A stretch of DNA of 41,711 nt from Nitrospirota bacterium (lineage in GTDB: Bacteria; Nitrospirota; Thermodesulfovibrionia; Thermodesulfovibrionales; JdFR-85), in NCBI GenBank assembly GCA_015492515.1, contig WGEZ01000007.1, positions 1-41,711 of the forward strand, in the 5' to 3' direction. Positions 1 to 8,010 of the stretch are shown here, piece after piece; position 1 is the stretch's first letter; every line of letters begins with the position of its first letter. Made by a program: the position numbers and the translations under genes. The notes beneath the pieces are model-generated. The model was given only the letters and a program-made list of their open reading frames with translations. It searched no databases and was not told where the DNA came from.

Positions 1-678
1 CTAAAACATATCCGTTCCGCGCTTACTGCAAACGGCTTCTCTGCAGACCTGCCGGTCTGGATCACGGAAATGGGCTCATACTCCGGTGATCCGGCTGATC
101 TACCGAAATCACTGCCCTTTCAAACAGAGAGACAGCAGGCGCTGGACTATTTCAAGCGATTCATATACCCCCTCTCACGGGGGGTGGAAAAGGTCTTTCC
201 AGCCTTTGGTTTAATGGAAGGTTTCATGCATGACAACGGCTACTTCGACCACACAGGCCTGATCTATGACGGGAATGGCTCCGACGACCCGGGCCTCGGC
301 GTAAAGAAGCTTTCATACTACACGTACAAACTCATGACCGAAAAACTTGAAGGCTCCGAATGGGACGATGTCCGTACCATCCGGGAGTCGGATAATGTAT
401 ATGTCTATAAATTCACTAAGAAAGATTCCGGCAACCCTGTTTATGTCGCCTGGTGGGATTACTTCGATGACACGGGCAGCAGTAAGACAGTTACCCTGGA
501 TGTGGGCAACATCGATCAAGTCGAAGTCACTGAGGCGATTCCGAACGCTGATCGTGGAGCAGACTTGGATGAGAATGACTACCCGATTTTCTTTAAGGCG
601 GAGACGAAAACCGTAACCTATGGTCAGGTAGATATAACCCTGGGAGACAGCCCGGTGTTTATAGAGGTGAAACAGTGA
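1..678 (+). CDS. Glycoside hydrolase, clan GH-A-like, C-terminal part (5' truncated)
   Basis: The reading frame is open from the first base, so the gene begins outside the window; about 225 residues are visible. The stretch LPVWITEMGSYSG has the form of the catalytic glutamate at the end of a TIM-barrel strand in clan A glycoside hydrolases (nucleophile in an I-T-E-x-G context). The last ~90 residues look like the beta-sandwich that often closes such enzymes. Substrate and family cannot be told from this fragment. Its seven arginine codons are CGT, CGG, CGA and AGA, with no AGG, whereas downstream genes use AGG almost exclusively. GC content also appears lower, so recent acquisition is likely (inference). 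Confidence 0.6.
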   Translation, partial: LKHIRSALTANGFSADLPVWITEMGSYSGDPADLPKSLPFQTERQQALDYFKRFIYPLSRGVEKVFPAFGLMEGFMHDNGYFDHTGLIYDGNGSDDPGLGVKKLSYYTYKLMTEKLEGSEWDDVRTIRESDNVYVYKFTKKDSGNPVYVAWWDYFDDTGSSKTVTLDVGNIDQVEVTEAIPNADRGADLDENDYPIFFKAETKTVTYGQVDITLGDSPVFIEVKQ

Positions 679-719
679 ACCCCGGGCCGTCCATAAGATC
701 CCTCTTGACACTGCTGCCA

Positions 720-830
720 TTAATGAATCAAGATCCAGATTGATACCGCCCCAACATCTGTTTTGGCTGTCATGTCACCGTTGGCGTCATACTCAAACGT
801 CACTCCGTCATGGCTGAGCAGTTGGCTTCA
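720..830 (-). pseudogene. Remnant of a YD/RHS-repeat protein
   Basis: Read on the minus strand between two in-frame stops, this stretch encodes a peptide containing DGVTFEYDANGDMTAKTD. This is the classic YD-repeat pattern (Y-D-x-N-G-x-M/L-x-x-x-T) of RHS and wall-associated repeat proteins. Only one repeat survives, there is no start codon, and stops lie on both sides, so it is a gene scrap. With the oddly composed glycoside hydrolase beside it, it suggests that the left edge of the window is a former mobile or rearranged segment. Confidence 0.5.
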
Positions 831-841
831 TTATGCTGCCC

Positions 842-871
842 TTGTCACCGCCTCGGCGTCCGGATTATAAT
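842..871 (+). promoter_or_regulatory. Sigma-70-type promoter for namZ
   Basis: TTGTCA at 842-847 and TATAAT at 866-871 are separated by 18 bases. The predicted transcript starts near 878. The leader of about 29 bases carries GGAGGAGG just ahead of the ATG at 907. Confidence 0.6.
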
Positions 872-906
872 GGGACCTCGGAGGATCGAGACCGGAGGAG
901 GCGGGC

Positions 907-2079
907 ATGCATGTGATGACGGGACTGGAGCTCTTCGAGAAGGACTGGCCCGGGAGCCTGGAGGGGGCAAGGGTGGGACTGCTGGTGCATCCCGCCTCAG
1001 TGGACAGGAGGTTTCAGCACGCAGTAGAGCTTTTCGTCAAATCCAAAAGGTTTGAATTGAAGGCCCTCTTCGGCCCGCAGCACGGGGCCCGCGGAGAGAC
1101 TCAGGACAACATGGTGGAATGGGAGGGGTACAGGGACGGCCGGACGGGTCTTCCGGTCTACAGCCTCTACAGCAGCACGAGAAAGCCGGTGCCGGAGATG
1201 CTGGCCGGCATAGACGCGCTGGTTATCGACCTCCAGGATGTGGGCGCCCGTTATTATACATATATATGGACGATGGAGCTCTGTATGGAGGCCTGCCGCG
1301 AGCTGGGCAAGTCGGTGGTCATCCTGGACAGGCCGAACCCGATCGGCGGGACGCTCACCGAGGGTCCGGTGCTCGAGTCCGCCTGCGCGTCCTTCGTCGG
1401 GCTCCGTCCCCTCCCTGTACGCCACGGCATGACCATCGGGGAGGTCGGCGGCTACCTCAAGGAGGGGTTCCATCCCACCCTGGACCTCCACGTCATAGCC
1501 ATGAAGGGCTGGAGGCGGAGGATGTGGTTCGACGCCACAGGCCTCCCCTGGGTGATGCCCTCTCCGAATATGCCCACCCTGGATACGGCCACAGTGTACC
1601 CGGGCACCTGCCTCCTGGAGGGTACGAACCTCAGCGAGGGCAGAGGGACGACCCGACCCTTCGAGATCTTCGGTGCACCCTTCATCGATCCTGAGAGACT
1701 GGTGAGGAGGCTCGAGGAGTTCAGGCTCCCGGGCGTGGTCTTCAGGCCTCTCCATTTCCAGCCGACCTTCCACAAGCATGCAGGGAGGCTCTGCGGCGGT
1801 GCACAGATACATCTGACAAGCAGGGAGGGCTTCAGGCCCTTCAAGACGGGTGTTGCGATCCTGAAGGCCGTGCACGACCTCTATCCCGACGACTTCCTCT
1901 GGAGGCGCCCGCCCTACGAGTACGAGACGGAGAAGACACCGATCGATATCCTGGCGGGTACGGTGAGGCTGAGGGAGGATATCGAGAGGGGCGAGTCCCT
2001 CGAGTGGATGGAGGGGTGGTGGGAGGAGGAGTGCCGGAGGTTCGATGACGACGTGAGGAGAAGGTTCCTGCTCTATTAG
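907..2079 (+). CDS. namZ: NamZ-type exo-beta-N-acetylmuramidase (DUF1343)
   Basis: This 390-residue protein has the length and motifs of the DUF1343 family, whose characterised member NamZ removes MurNAc from the non-reducing end of peptidoglycan fragments. Visible conserved blocks are GPQHG (56-60), DLQDVGARYYTY (108-119), DRPNPIGG (141-148), MPSPNMPT (217-224) and EGTNLSEGRGTTRPFE (238-253). GGAGGAGG precedes the ATG. No signal peptide is visible, so the enzyme as called would act in the cytoplasm on imported muropeptides, unlike secreted NamZ proteins. The next gene is a MurU/AmgK-like fusion, which fits MurNAc salvage. The family call is firm; the substrate is inferred. Confidence 0.85.
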   Translation: MHVMTGLELFEKDWPGSLEGARVGLLVHPASVDRRFQHAVELFVKSKRFELKALFGPQHGARGETQDNMVEWEGYRDGRTGLPVYSLYSSTRKPVPEMLAGIDALVIDLQDVGARYYTYIWTMELCMEACRELGKSVVILDRPNPIGGTLTEGPVLESACASFVGLRPLPVRHGMTIGEVGGYLKEGFHPTLDLHVIAMKGWRRRMWFDATGLPWVMPSPNMPTLDTATVYPGTCLLEGTNLSEGRGTTRPFEIFGAPFIDPERLVRRLEEFRLPGVVFRPLHFQPTFHKHAGRLCGGAQIHLTSREGFRPFKTGVAILKAVHDLYPDDFLWRRPPYEYETEKTPIDILAGTVRLREDIERGESLEWMEGWWEEECRRFDDDVRRRFLLY

Positions 2080-2147
2080 CATATACCCGAGTCCAGCGAT
2101 GAGGGATGTTGACGAAGACGGCAGGGCGGTTATCGCTGAATCCGGGA

Positions 2148-2153
2148 TATAAT
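2148..2153 (+). promoter_or_regulatory. -10 box of a probable leaderless transcript
   Basis: TATAAT lies seven bases before the ATG at 2161, so transcription would begin at or next to the start codon. No Shine-Dalgarno sequence is present and no -35 box is seen at normal spacing. A TTGACG at 2109-2114 is too far away. Confidence 0.45.
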
Positions 2154-2160
2154 ATCCTCT

Positions 2161-4029
2161 ATGGAAAGAAGGATCGATATCTTTGTCCTGGCGGCAGGTC
2201 GCGGTGAGAGGCTGCTGCCCATAACGAGACATCTACCGAAGCCCCTCATGCCCCTCCTGGGGAGGCCCCTCCTCCAGGTGGTCCTTGAGAGGGTCTCGGC
2301 CCTGCCGGCGGAGGGGATCGGGATTAACCTCCACCACGGGAGAGGGCTGATCGAGGAGTGGATAGAGCGATCAGCCTTCCGAGACAGGCTCGTGCCCTTC
2401 GTCGAGGAGCGCCTGCTCGGTACAGGCGGTGCGCTGAAGAACGCAGAGGCCTTCCTCTGCAGCAGGCCCTTTCTGGTACACAACTCGGACATCCTCACCG
2501 ACATGGACCTTGAGGACCTCCTCGAGGCCCATCTTTCATCGGGCAACATAGCGACCCTCGCCGTGCACGACCATCCGGAGTTCAACAGGCTCGCCGTGGA
2601 CGGAGAGGGTTTGCTGAGAGGGATCGGATGGGCGGGGCGGTCCGAGACGGTGGAGCACGTGGCCTTCACCGGGGTCGCTCTCTACGAGCCCCGGTTCCTC
2701 CGGTTCCTGCCCGAGGGGCCGTCCAGCGTCGTGGAGGGGTGGCTGAACGCCGTGGCGGCCGGTGAGGGGGTGGGGACATGGAGTGCTGCCGGTTGCTCCT
2801 GGAGCGATATCGGTACGGTGTCCGCCTACGCCTCAGCGGTCTTTCGCACCCTGAGGGCCGAGGGCGAGACGGTCTATGTCCATCCCTCGGTGGAGGGCTG
2901 CGGCACTGTGGAGCTCGGGGGGTGCGTGGTCGTCGAGGAGGGAGGCGGGCTCGGCGGAGGGGCCCGGCTGAGGAACTGTATCATCCTCCCCGGAGGGAGG
3001 GCAGAGCCCGGGCTGGAGTACGAGAACTGCATCCTCGGGCCGGGTTTCAGGGTTGACCTCAACGGGTCGGAGACGTCGGGCCTGACCGACGAGGCCCGGC
3101 TGATAGGCACAGGTGGTTCAGACAGGAGATACTACAGGGTGAAGAGAGACGGGGGATCGGCAGTGCTTATGCAGTCTTCTGATGACGATCCCGACTTCGA
3201 GCGCCAGATAGAATACACACGCTTTTTCTTGAGACATTCCGTTCCAGTCCCTGAGTTGATAGCAGTAGAAGCTGACAGAAAGAGGGCCCTGTTCGAGGAC
3301 CTCGGAGACCTCACCCTCTACAGCTGGTTGAAGTGCCCGCGTGAACATGCCCGGATAGAGGAGATATACGGAGAGGTTATCGAGATAATGGTTGCGATCC
3401 ATACGGAAGCAACGGAGCATGTATCAGAATGTCCGCTCCTTCAAAGCAGGATATTCGACTATGATCATCTCAGGTGGGAGACAAGGTACTTTATCGAAAG
3501 ATTCGTTGAAGGTGTCAGGGGCGTCAAGGTGGAGAACCCTCTGGCCCTGGAAAGGGAATTCCACAGGCTGGCCTCGAAGGTGGACTCCTTCCCCAAGACC
3601 GTGATCCATCGTGACTTTCACTCACAGAACATCATGATCACAGGAGGCGGGGTTCCGAGACCGGTCGATTACCAGGGGGCAAGGATCGGCCCGCCCGGTT
3701 ATGATCTCGTCTCTCTGCTCTGGGACCCCTACCACCGGCTTGACGATGGGGTGAGGAGACGTCTCCTGGACCGATATGTGGAGAGGATGAGGGAGGCGGC
3801 TGGAGCGTGGTTCAGCGAGGAGGGGTTCAGGGAGACGTTGCTTCCCTGCAGGCTCCAGAGGCATATGCAGGCCCTCGGCGCCTACGGGTATCTTGCCAGG
3901 GTGAAGGGGAAGGGACACTTCCTGAAATACGTACCGGAGGGGTTGAGGCTCTTGAAGGAAGACCTGTCCATCTCAATTGGCGAGTATCCAGAGCTGTACG
4001 GGCTGGTGATGGGCTTGAGGGTATCGTGA
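2161..4029 (+). CDS. Fused sugar-1-phosphate nucleotidyltransferase and sugar kinase (MurU-AmgK-like)
   Basis: This 622-residue fusion starts with a nucleotidyltransferase domain (about 1-215). It has the signature LAAGRGERLLP with G13, G15, R17 and K27, a GTGGAL loop and NSDI. A short left-handed beta-helix-like hexapeptide stretch follows (about 235-305). The remainder is an aminoglycoside-phosphotransferase-fold kinase with the catalytic HRDFHSQN (H483, D485, N490) and D503 in DYQGAR. In Pseudomonas, separate AmgK and MurU turn MurNAc into MurNAc-1-phosphate and then UDP-MurNAc, bypassing de novo synthesis. One protein here could do both steps on the product of the upstream NamZ homologue. 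Sugar specificity is inferred; GlcNAc or another hexose is possible. The kinase N-lobe (about 3118-3620) looks richer in A/T than the first half. Confidence 0.75.
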   Translation: MERRIDIFVLAAGRGERLLPITRHLPKPLMPLLGRPLLQVVLERVSALPAEGIGINLHHGRGLIEEWIERSAFRDRLVPFVEERLLGTGGALKNAEAFLCSRPFLVHNSDILTDMDLEDLLEAHLSSGNIATLAVHDHPEFNRLAVDGEGLLRGIGWAGRSETVEHVAFTGVALYEPRFLRFLPEGPSSVVEGWLNAVAAGEGVGTWSAAGCSWSDIGTVSAYASAVFRTLRAEGETVYVHPSVEGCGTVELGGCVVVEEGGGLGGGARLRNCIILPGGRAEPGLEYENCILGPGFRVDLNGSETSGLTDEARLIGTGGSDRRYYRVKRDGGSAVLMQSSDDDPDFERQIEYTRFFLRHSVPVPELIAVEADRKRALFEDLGDLTLYSWLKCPREHARIEEIYGEVIEIMVAIHTEATEHVSECPLLQSRIFDYDHLRWETRYFIERFVEGVRGVKVENPLALEREFHRLASKVDSFPKTVIHRDFHSQNIMITGGGVPRPVDYQGARIGPPGYDLVSLLWDPYHRLDDGVRRRLLDRYVERMREAAGAWFSEEGFRETLLPCRLQRHMQALGAYGYLARVKGKGHFLKYVPEGLRLLKEDLSISIGEYPELYGLVMGLRVS

Positions 4030-4175
4030 GAGGAAAGGTCTCCAGCTCATATTCGTAAAAGAGATCATAATCCTCCATCGAGGTTTTTTCACGGCTACGA
4101 GGGGATTACGGGCAAGATCGGCCCAGGAGCCGTCCGGTAAGGTGTGACGGAACAGATCGCCTTCCGGTACAGGGC

Positions 4176-5144
4176 CTACAGGTGGAACTCCACTATATCC
4201 CTGTCCCTGAGGATATAGTCCTTCTGGACCCTCTGGCCAGGGAACTTCGACGATCCCCACAGGCAGGTGTACTTCATCTTCTTCGTGAAGTCCTTATGGA
4301 TCATCTCCGCAAGCCTCAGGACCGTCGAGCCCGAGGGGAGTATGAAAGGCTGGTCGAGGTCAGGCTCCTTGCCCGGCTCCTTGGTGTAGACCCTGATGAT
4401 CTCCGACACCCTGAATATCATCTCTCTCAGCTCCGGAAGACCGTCGCCCCTCAGGGCCGAGACCGCGGCCAACGGAAAGCGGTCACCGAAGCCCTCCCTC
4501 AGCCTTTCGAGGGCCTCTTCCGAGCCGGGGCGGTCGATCTTGTTGGCCGCGAGGACGACCCCCTTCTTCCCTCTATCGCCTCCCTCCAGACCTCGAAGGG
4601 GCATCCTCCACCTGGAGAGCTGCTCCAGGATGAGTTCCGCCTGGACCTCAGGGTCTTCCGTCAGGTCGAGGACGATGAGGAGGCCGTCGGCGTTCCTCAG
4701 GATCCCGGAGACCCAGCCGTCTGTGGACTCGTTCCCGATGGGCGGGAGGTCCACGAGCTGGAACTGTATATCCTCGAAGGGCATCATCCCTGAGAGGGGC
4801 ATCACGGTGGAGATGGGATAGTCCGCTATCACGGGCCGGGCCTTTGTGAGACTGCCGAGGAGGGAGGACTTGCCCGAGTTCGGGAAGCCCACCAGGGCGA
4901 GCTGGGCTGCGCCCTCTCTCTCGACGGTGTAGAGGTCTGTCCTGGCCGTCTTCTTCCGCTTCCGGGCCTCCTCCTTCAGCCTCGAGAGCTTACGTCTGAG
5001 GTCAGCCCTCAGCTTGTCCGTGCCCTTGTGCTTCGGGACGGTGGCTATCAGCTCCTTCAGGGCAGCCACCTTCTCGGCCGGACTGCCGGCCTCCCTGAAC
5101 CTCCTCTCCGCCTCGAAGTACTCTGGTGGAAGATTAGCCGGCAT
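4176..5144 (-). CDS. OBG/DRG-type GTPase with C-terminal TGS domain
   Basis: The 322-residue protein has a basic helical N-terminus (about 1-75) and a G domain with G1 GFPNSGKS (86-93), G3 DLPP (132-135), G4 NKID (201-204) and a G5-like SAL. A TGS domain closes the protein (about 255-322, ending DRDIVEFHL). This order is that of DRG-like GTPases, common in archaea and eukaryotes and found in some bacteria, and thought to act on ribosomes. It differs from bacterial Obg, which carries its glycine-rich domain first, and from YchF. It is transcribed alone, convergent with the upstream fusion gene, and has a -10 box six bases before the start. Confidence 0.85.
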   Translation of the reverse strand: MPANLPPEYFEAERRFREAGSPAEKVAALKELIATVPKHKGTDKLRADLRRKLSRLKEEARKRKKTARTDLYTVEREGAAQLALVGFPNSGKSSLLGSLTKARPVIADYPISTVMPLSGMMPFEDIQFQLVDLPPIGNESTDGWVSGILRNADGLLIVLDLTEDPEVQAELILEQLSRWRMPLRGLEGGDRGKKGVVLAANKIDRPGSEEALERLREGFGDRFPLAAVSALRGDGLPELREMIFRVSEIIRVYTKEPGKEPDLDQPFILPSGSTVLRLAEMIHKDFTKKMKYTCLWGSSKFPGQRVQKDYILRDRDIVEFHL

Positions 5145-5150
5145 ACAAGA

Positions 5151-5156
5151 AATATA
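5151..5156 (-). promoter_or_regulatory. -10 box of a probable leaderless transcript (GTPase gene)
   Basis: On the minus strand TATATT is followed by TCTTGT and then the ATG at 5144, a gap of six bases, with no Shine-Dalgarno sequence. This spacing puts the transcript start at the start codon. Confidence 0.45.
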
Positions 5157-5192
5157 ACACTATCAGGTGGGTTCGGGCACCATATCGGAGGG

Positions 5193-5224
5193 CCGCCGAC
5201 CCGTGCCGGAGCACGGGTCGGCGG
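5193..5224 (-). terminator. 14-bp perfect hairpin after the lipoprotein gene
   Basis: CCGCCGACCCGTGC (5193-5206) and GCACGGGTCGGCGG (5211-5224) form a perfect 14-bp stem with the four-base loop CGGA. It starts eight bases past the lipoprotein stop on the minus strand. No T-run follows on either strand, so it may be a Rho-assisted terminator or a 3'-end stabiliser rather than a classic intrinsic terminator. Confidence 0.6.
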
Positions 5225-5231
5225 GGGGTCT

Positions 5232-6287
5232 TCAACCTCCGGGAGTGAAGGTCTTCACCGCATGGAGGAAGACCTCCTTGGGTGTCTTCCCTTCCGGCCC
5301 CCAGAGGACGACCATGTACTGCTTCCGGTCCTTCAGGAGGAGGGCCGTGTGTTTCTCGTATCTGGCACCGTCTTTGTCCCATGTGGTCTTTATGTAGTAT
5401 CCCTTCTCTCCGGCCATCGGGATCTCCGACTCCTCCACCACCTCCATCCCCTTGAGGGCTGCGTTCTGGCTCGCCTTGCGCCACCTGACGAAGTCGTCCA
5501 TGGACTTTATGTACTGGAACCCCTCGTCGAGCTTTATCCCCTCAAGCTGAAGGTCTCCCTCTTCGTCCTTGTAGTAGATCATCAGGAGCTTTCCCTCCAC
5601 GTCCTTGAACCCGGGCGACCATGCCTTCGGGACATCGAAGCTGAAACTCGTCCCTGTGACCTTCACGTAGGGCGATGCTGCCCCGGCCTTGGGCTCGAAG
5701 CTCGCCACGGCCTTGTCAAAGGGGGTCTTCTCCAGGCCCTTGGGCCCCCAGAGGACGACCATGTACCGGCTTCCGTCCCTGAGGAGGAGGGCGGTGTGTT
5801 TCTCATAGGTCTTCCCCTTGTTGTCCCATGTGGTGGCGATGTACTTGCCCTTCTGACCCGCTATGGTGATCTCCTCCTGTTTGATCACCTTGTGGTCCTT
5901 GAGGGCCTTCTCCTGTGCCGCGATGCGCCAGGAGACGAAGTCGTCCATGGTGTATTCAGGTCCCTGCTTCTCACGTAGAAGTATCCCCTCGAGCTGCACG
6001 TCCGCTGCTTCGTTCTTGACATAGAGCATCATAAGGGCGGGCAGGTCCTTGAAGCCCGGAGTCCAGCCCTTCGGTACGCTCATGTTGAAGTCCGTCCCCC
6101 TGGCTGTGACGTAGACGACCTCAGCTCGCCTCTCGCAGCTCACGAGGAAGAACGCCAGCATAAGCACCAACCCCGTCAAGGTCCCCCTCCGGAGGCCCAT
6201 TAGAGTAAGGAACGCCCGGTTGACCGCCTTCACCGCCTTCGACCCCACAGGGGCTCCGGCATGGCGCACTGTTGACCTCCACCTCAT
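5232..6287 (-). CDS. Lipoprotein with two tandem copies of a ~145-residue domain
   Basis: The 351-residue product has a hydrophobic segment ending in the lipobox LVSC (C51). The N-region of 36 residues before it is long; the internal ATG at 6200 would give a standard 22-residue signal. The upstream ATG at 6287 is preferred because GGGAGGTG precedes it. After the signal come two homologous halves of about 145 residues. Shared landmarks are VPKGWTPGFKD / VPKAWSPGFKD, MDDFVSWR / MDDFVRWR, YEKHTALLL in both, and YMVVLWGP in both. This is an internal gene duplication. The domain resembles PsbP-like stress or lipid-binding folds only loosely; no function is recognised. A promoter lies just upstream. 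Confidence 0.75.
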   Translation of the reverse strand: MRWRSTVRHAGAPVGSKAVKAVNRAFLTLMGLRRGTLTGLVLMLAFFLVSCERRAEVVYVTARGTDFNMSVPKGWTPGFKDLPALMMLYVKNEAADVQLEGILLREKQGPEYTMDDFVSWRIAAQEKALKDHKVIKQEEITIAGQKGKYIATTWDNKGKTYEKHTALLLRDGSRYMVVLWGPKGLEKTPFDKAVASFEPKAGAASPYVKVTGTSFSFDVPKAWSPGFKDVEGKLLMIYYKDEEGDLQLEGIKLDEGFQYIKSMDDFVRWRKASQNAALKGMEVVEESEIPMAGEKGYYIKTTWDKDGARYEKHTALLLKDRKQYMVVLWGPEGKTPKEVFLHAVKTFTPGG

Positions 6288-6322
6288 AATCGCACCTCCC
6301 TGTTTGGATTTGATGAAGATAA

Positions 6323-6350
6323 GATATACGATGGAACGTGGAAAATACAA
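6323..6350 (-). promoter_or_regulatory. Promoter of the tandem-domain lipoprotein
   Basis: On the minus strand TTGTAT (6350-6345) and TATATC (6328-6323) are 16 bases apart in an AT-rich patch. The leader then carries GGGAGGTG ahead of the ATG at 6287. Confidence 0.5.
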
Positions 6351-6375
6351 CATGCCGGCGACGCGTGGTTCGGTC

Positions 6376-8010
6376 TCAGCGGGAGAGCTCCTTCGCCTCC
6401 ATGTACTCCTTCCAGAGCGCCTCCCTGGAGATGCCTGCATCGATGAACTCCCAGGGGAGCATCTCTCCGAAGGGCCTTTCACGGAAGAGGTAGAAGGCGG
6501 GGTCCAGGCCGGCATCACCGAGCCACTCCCTCCACCTCCCCGTTTCCTTCAGCTCCGGCAGGGCCTTCGACAGCCTCCTGTCACCCCTTGAGAAGACCCC
6601 CTGCATGTAGGCGTACTTCACCACGTCGTGAAACACCCTCACCCCCTTGATGTTCAGCCCTGACCGGATCCTCTTGAGCCTTGTCTTGACGGTCCTTTCG
6701 TCGGCCATCGGGTGCCACTGGAAGGGGGTGAAGGGCTTCGGGACAAAGGTGCTTACACTGAGGACGACCGTACCCCTGGAGGAGAGGGCCCTGATCTTCT
6801 TTGTCAGGGCTATGATCCCCTCTATATCGTCGTCCCCCTCGAAGGGGAGCCCGACCATGAAGTACAGCCTCAGCGTCTGGACACCCTCCCTCATGATCAG
6901 CTCCGAGGTCTCCAGGATCTCTTCCTCGCTGATCCGCTTGTCCACTATCCTTCTCAGCCGCTCCGTTGCCGCCTCCGGAGCGATCGATACGCTCCTCGGG
7001 CCCTTCATCAGCCTCAGGAGCTCCTGCGCCTTCGGTGTCGCCCTGAGGGACGTGATGGAGAAGTCCACACCTTCGAGCTTCAGCGCCTCCTTTACGTACC
7101 TGTAATCCGTCAGCGAAGGGCCGATCATCCCCACCCTCCCCGCCTTCTCCCTTGCGAGCCCTATCTCTCTTTTCAGGAGATCGAGGCCTTTGTGCCTCGG
7201 AGGGTTGTAGATATGTCCGGCGAGGCAGAACCTGCAGCTCCAGACACACCCCCTCATGGCCTCAAGGAGGTACATCCCTGAGAACTCGGTCTCCGGTGTG
7301 ATGATGGCGGGCCTGAGCCTGCCGTCCAGCACCCCCTCGGTCCTCTTCCTTATAATTGGGGGAGCCCCTGGTGCAGCCCTCCTCTCCCTTATCCTTCCGT
7401 CCTCTGAGTAGAGGACCTCGTAGAGGTGGGGCAGATAGTAGCCTTCCCTCTCGGTGATCCTTCGCAGGAAGGACCCCTTGTCCCCCGAGGCCTTGAAGTC
7501 CTCAATCAGTTCCCCAAGGGCGCTCTCTGCCTCACCTATGAAGACGAGGTCGAAGAGCTCTGCAAGGGGCTCCGGGTTGAAGGTGGCGCATACCCCGCCG
7601 AGGAGGAGGACCGGTTCCCCCTCCCGGCGTTCTGATCGGAGGACCCCGATGCGGGCCAGTCTCAGTATGGCGGGGATGGAGGGATAGTCGTTTTCAAAGG
7701 ATACGGAGAAGGCGACTATGTCGAACCTGTTGAGGGGCCTCCTGGATTCAAGGGAGAAGAGCTCCGACCCTGTACGGGCGAACTCCTCAAGATCCTCTCC
7801 GTCAGGGAGGAAGGCCCGCTCGCAGACCGTGTCCTCCCTTGAGTTGAGGATCGAGTACACACCCTGAAACCCGAGGTTCGACATCCCCACGTGGTAGGTG
7901 TTCGGGTACACGAGGCATACGTTCACCCTGCCGCCGGGGTCCTTGAAGACGGTGCCCTTCTCCTTCCGGAGGAGTCCCTCTGCCTTTTCGATCAATCTCC
8001 TGCTGATCAT
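6376..8010 (-). CDS. B12-binding-type radical SAM protein
   Basis: The 544-residue protein has an N-terminal half with a B12-binding-like Rossmann region: YPNTYHVGMSNLGFQGVY near residues 35-52, LLLGG at 136-140 and FIGEAE at 158-163. A radical SAM core follows with the cluster motif RGCVWSCRFC (C255, C259, C262; CxxxCxxC). MVGLPFEGDD belongs to the later barrel. The family includes the N-terminal radical SAM domain found fused to DUF2344 proteins, but no such domain is present here. The reaction is unknown; methyl transfer or RNA modification would be typical. No clear Shine-Dalgarno sequence precedes the ATG. It is divergent from ruvA. Confidence 0.75.
   Translation of the reverse strand: MISRRLIEKAEGLLRKEKGTVFKDPGGRVNVCLVYPNTYHVGMSNLGFQGVYSILNSREDTVCERAFLPDGEDLEEFARTGSELFSLESRRPLNRFDIVAFSVSFENDYPSIPAILRLARIGVLRSERREGEPVLLLGGVCATFNPEPLAELFDLVFIGEAESALGELIEDFKASGDKGSFLRRITEREGYYLPHLYEVLYSEDGRIRERRAAPGAPPIIRKRTEGVLDGRLRPAIITPETEFSGMYLLEAMRGCVWSCRFCLAGHIYNPPRHKGLDLLKREIGLAREKAGRVGMIGPSLTDYRYVKEALKLEGVDFSITSLRATPKAQELLRLMKGPRSVSIAPEAATERLRRIVDKRISEEEILETSELIMREGVQTLRLYFMVGLPFEGDDDIEGIIALTKKIRALSSRGTVVLSVSTFVPKPFTPFQWHPMADERTVKTRLKRIRSGLNIKGVRVFHDVVKYAYMQGVFSRGDRRLSKALPELKETGRWREWLGDAGLDPAFYLFRERPFGEMLPWEFIDAGISREALWKEYMEAKELSR

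Noticed and set aside
2109-2153. TTGACG/TATAAT as a full promoter before the fusion gene
   Set aside because: The spacer would be 33 bases, about twice the usual length.
997-2232. 411-residue open frame on the minus strand opposite namZ
   Set aside because: It is an antisense shadow of a clear DUF1343 gene, rich in proline and histidine, with no family motif. Many such frames arise from the GC-rich codon bias here.
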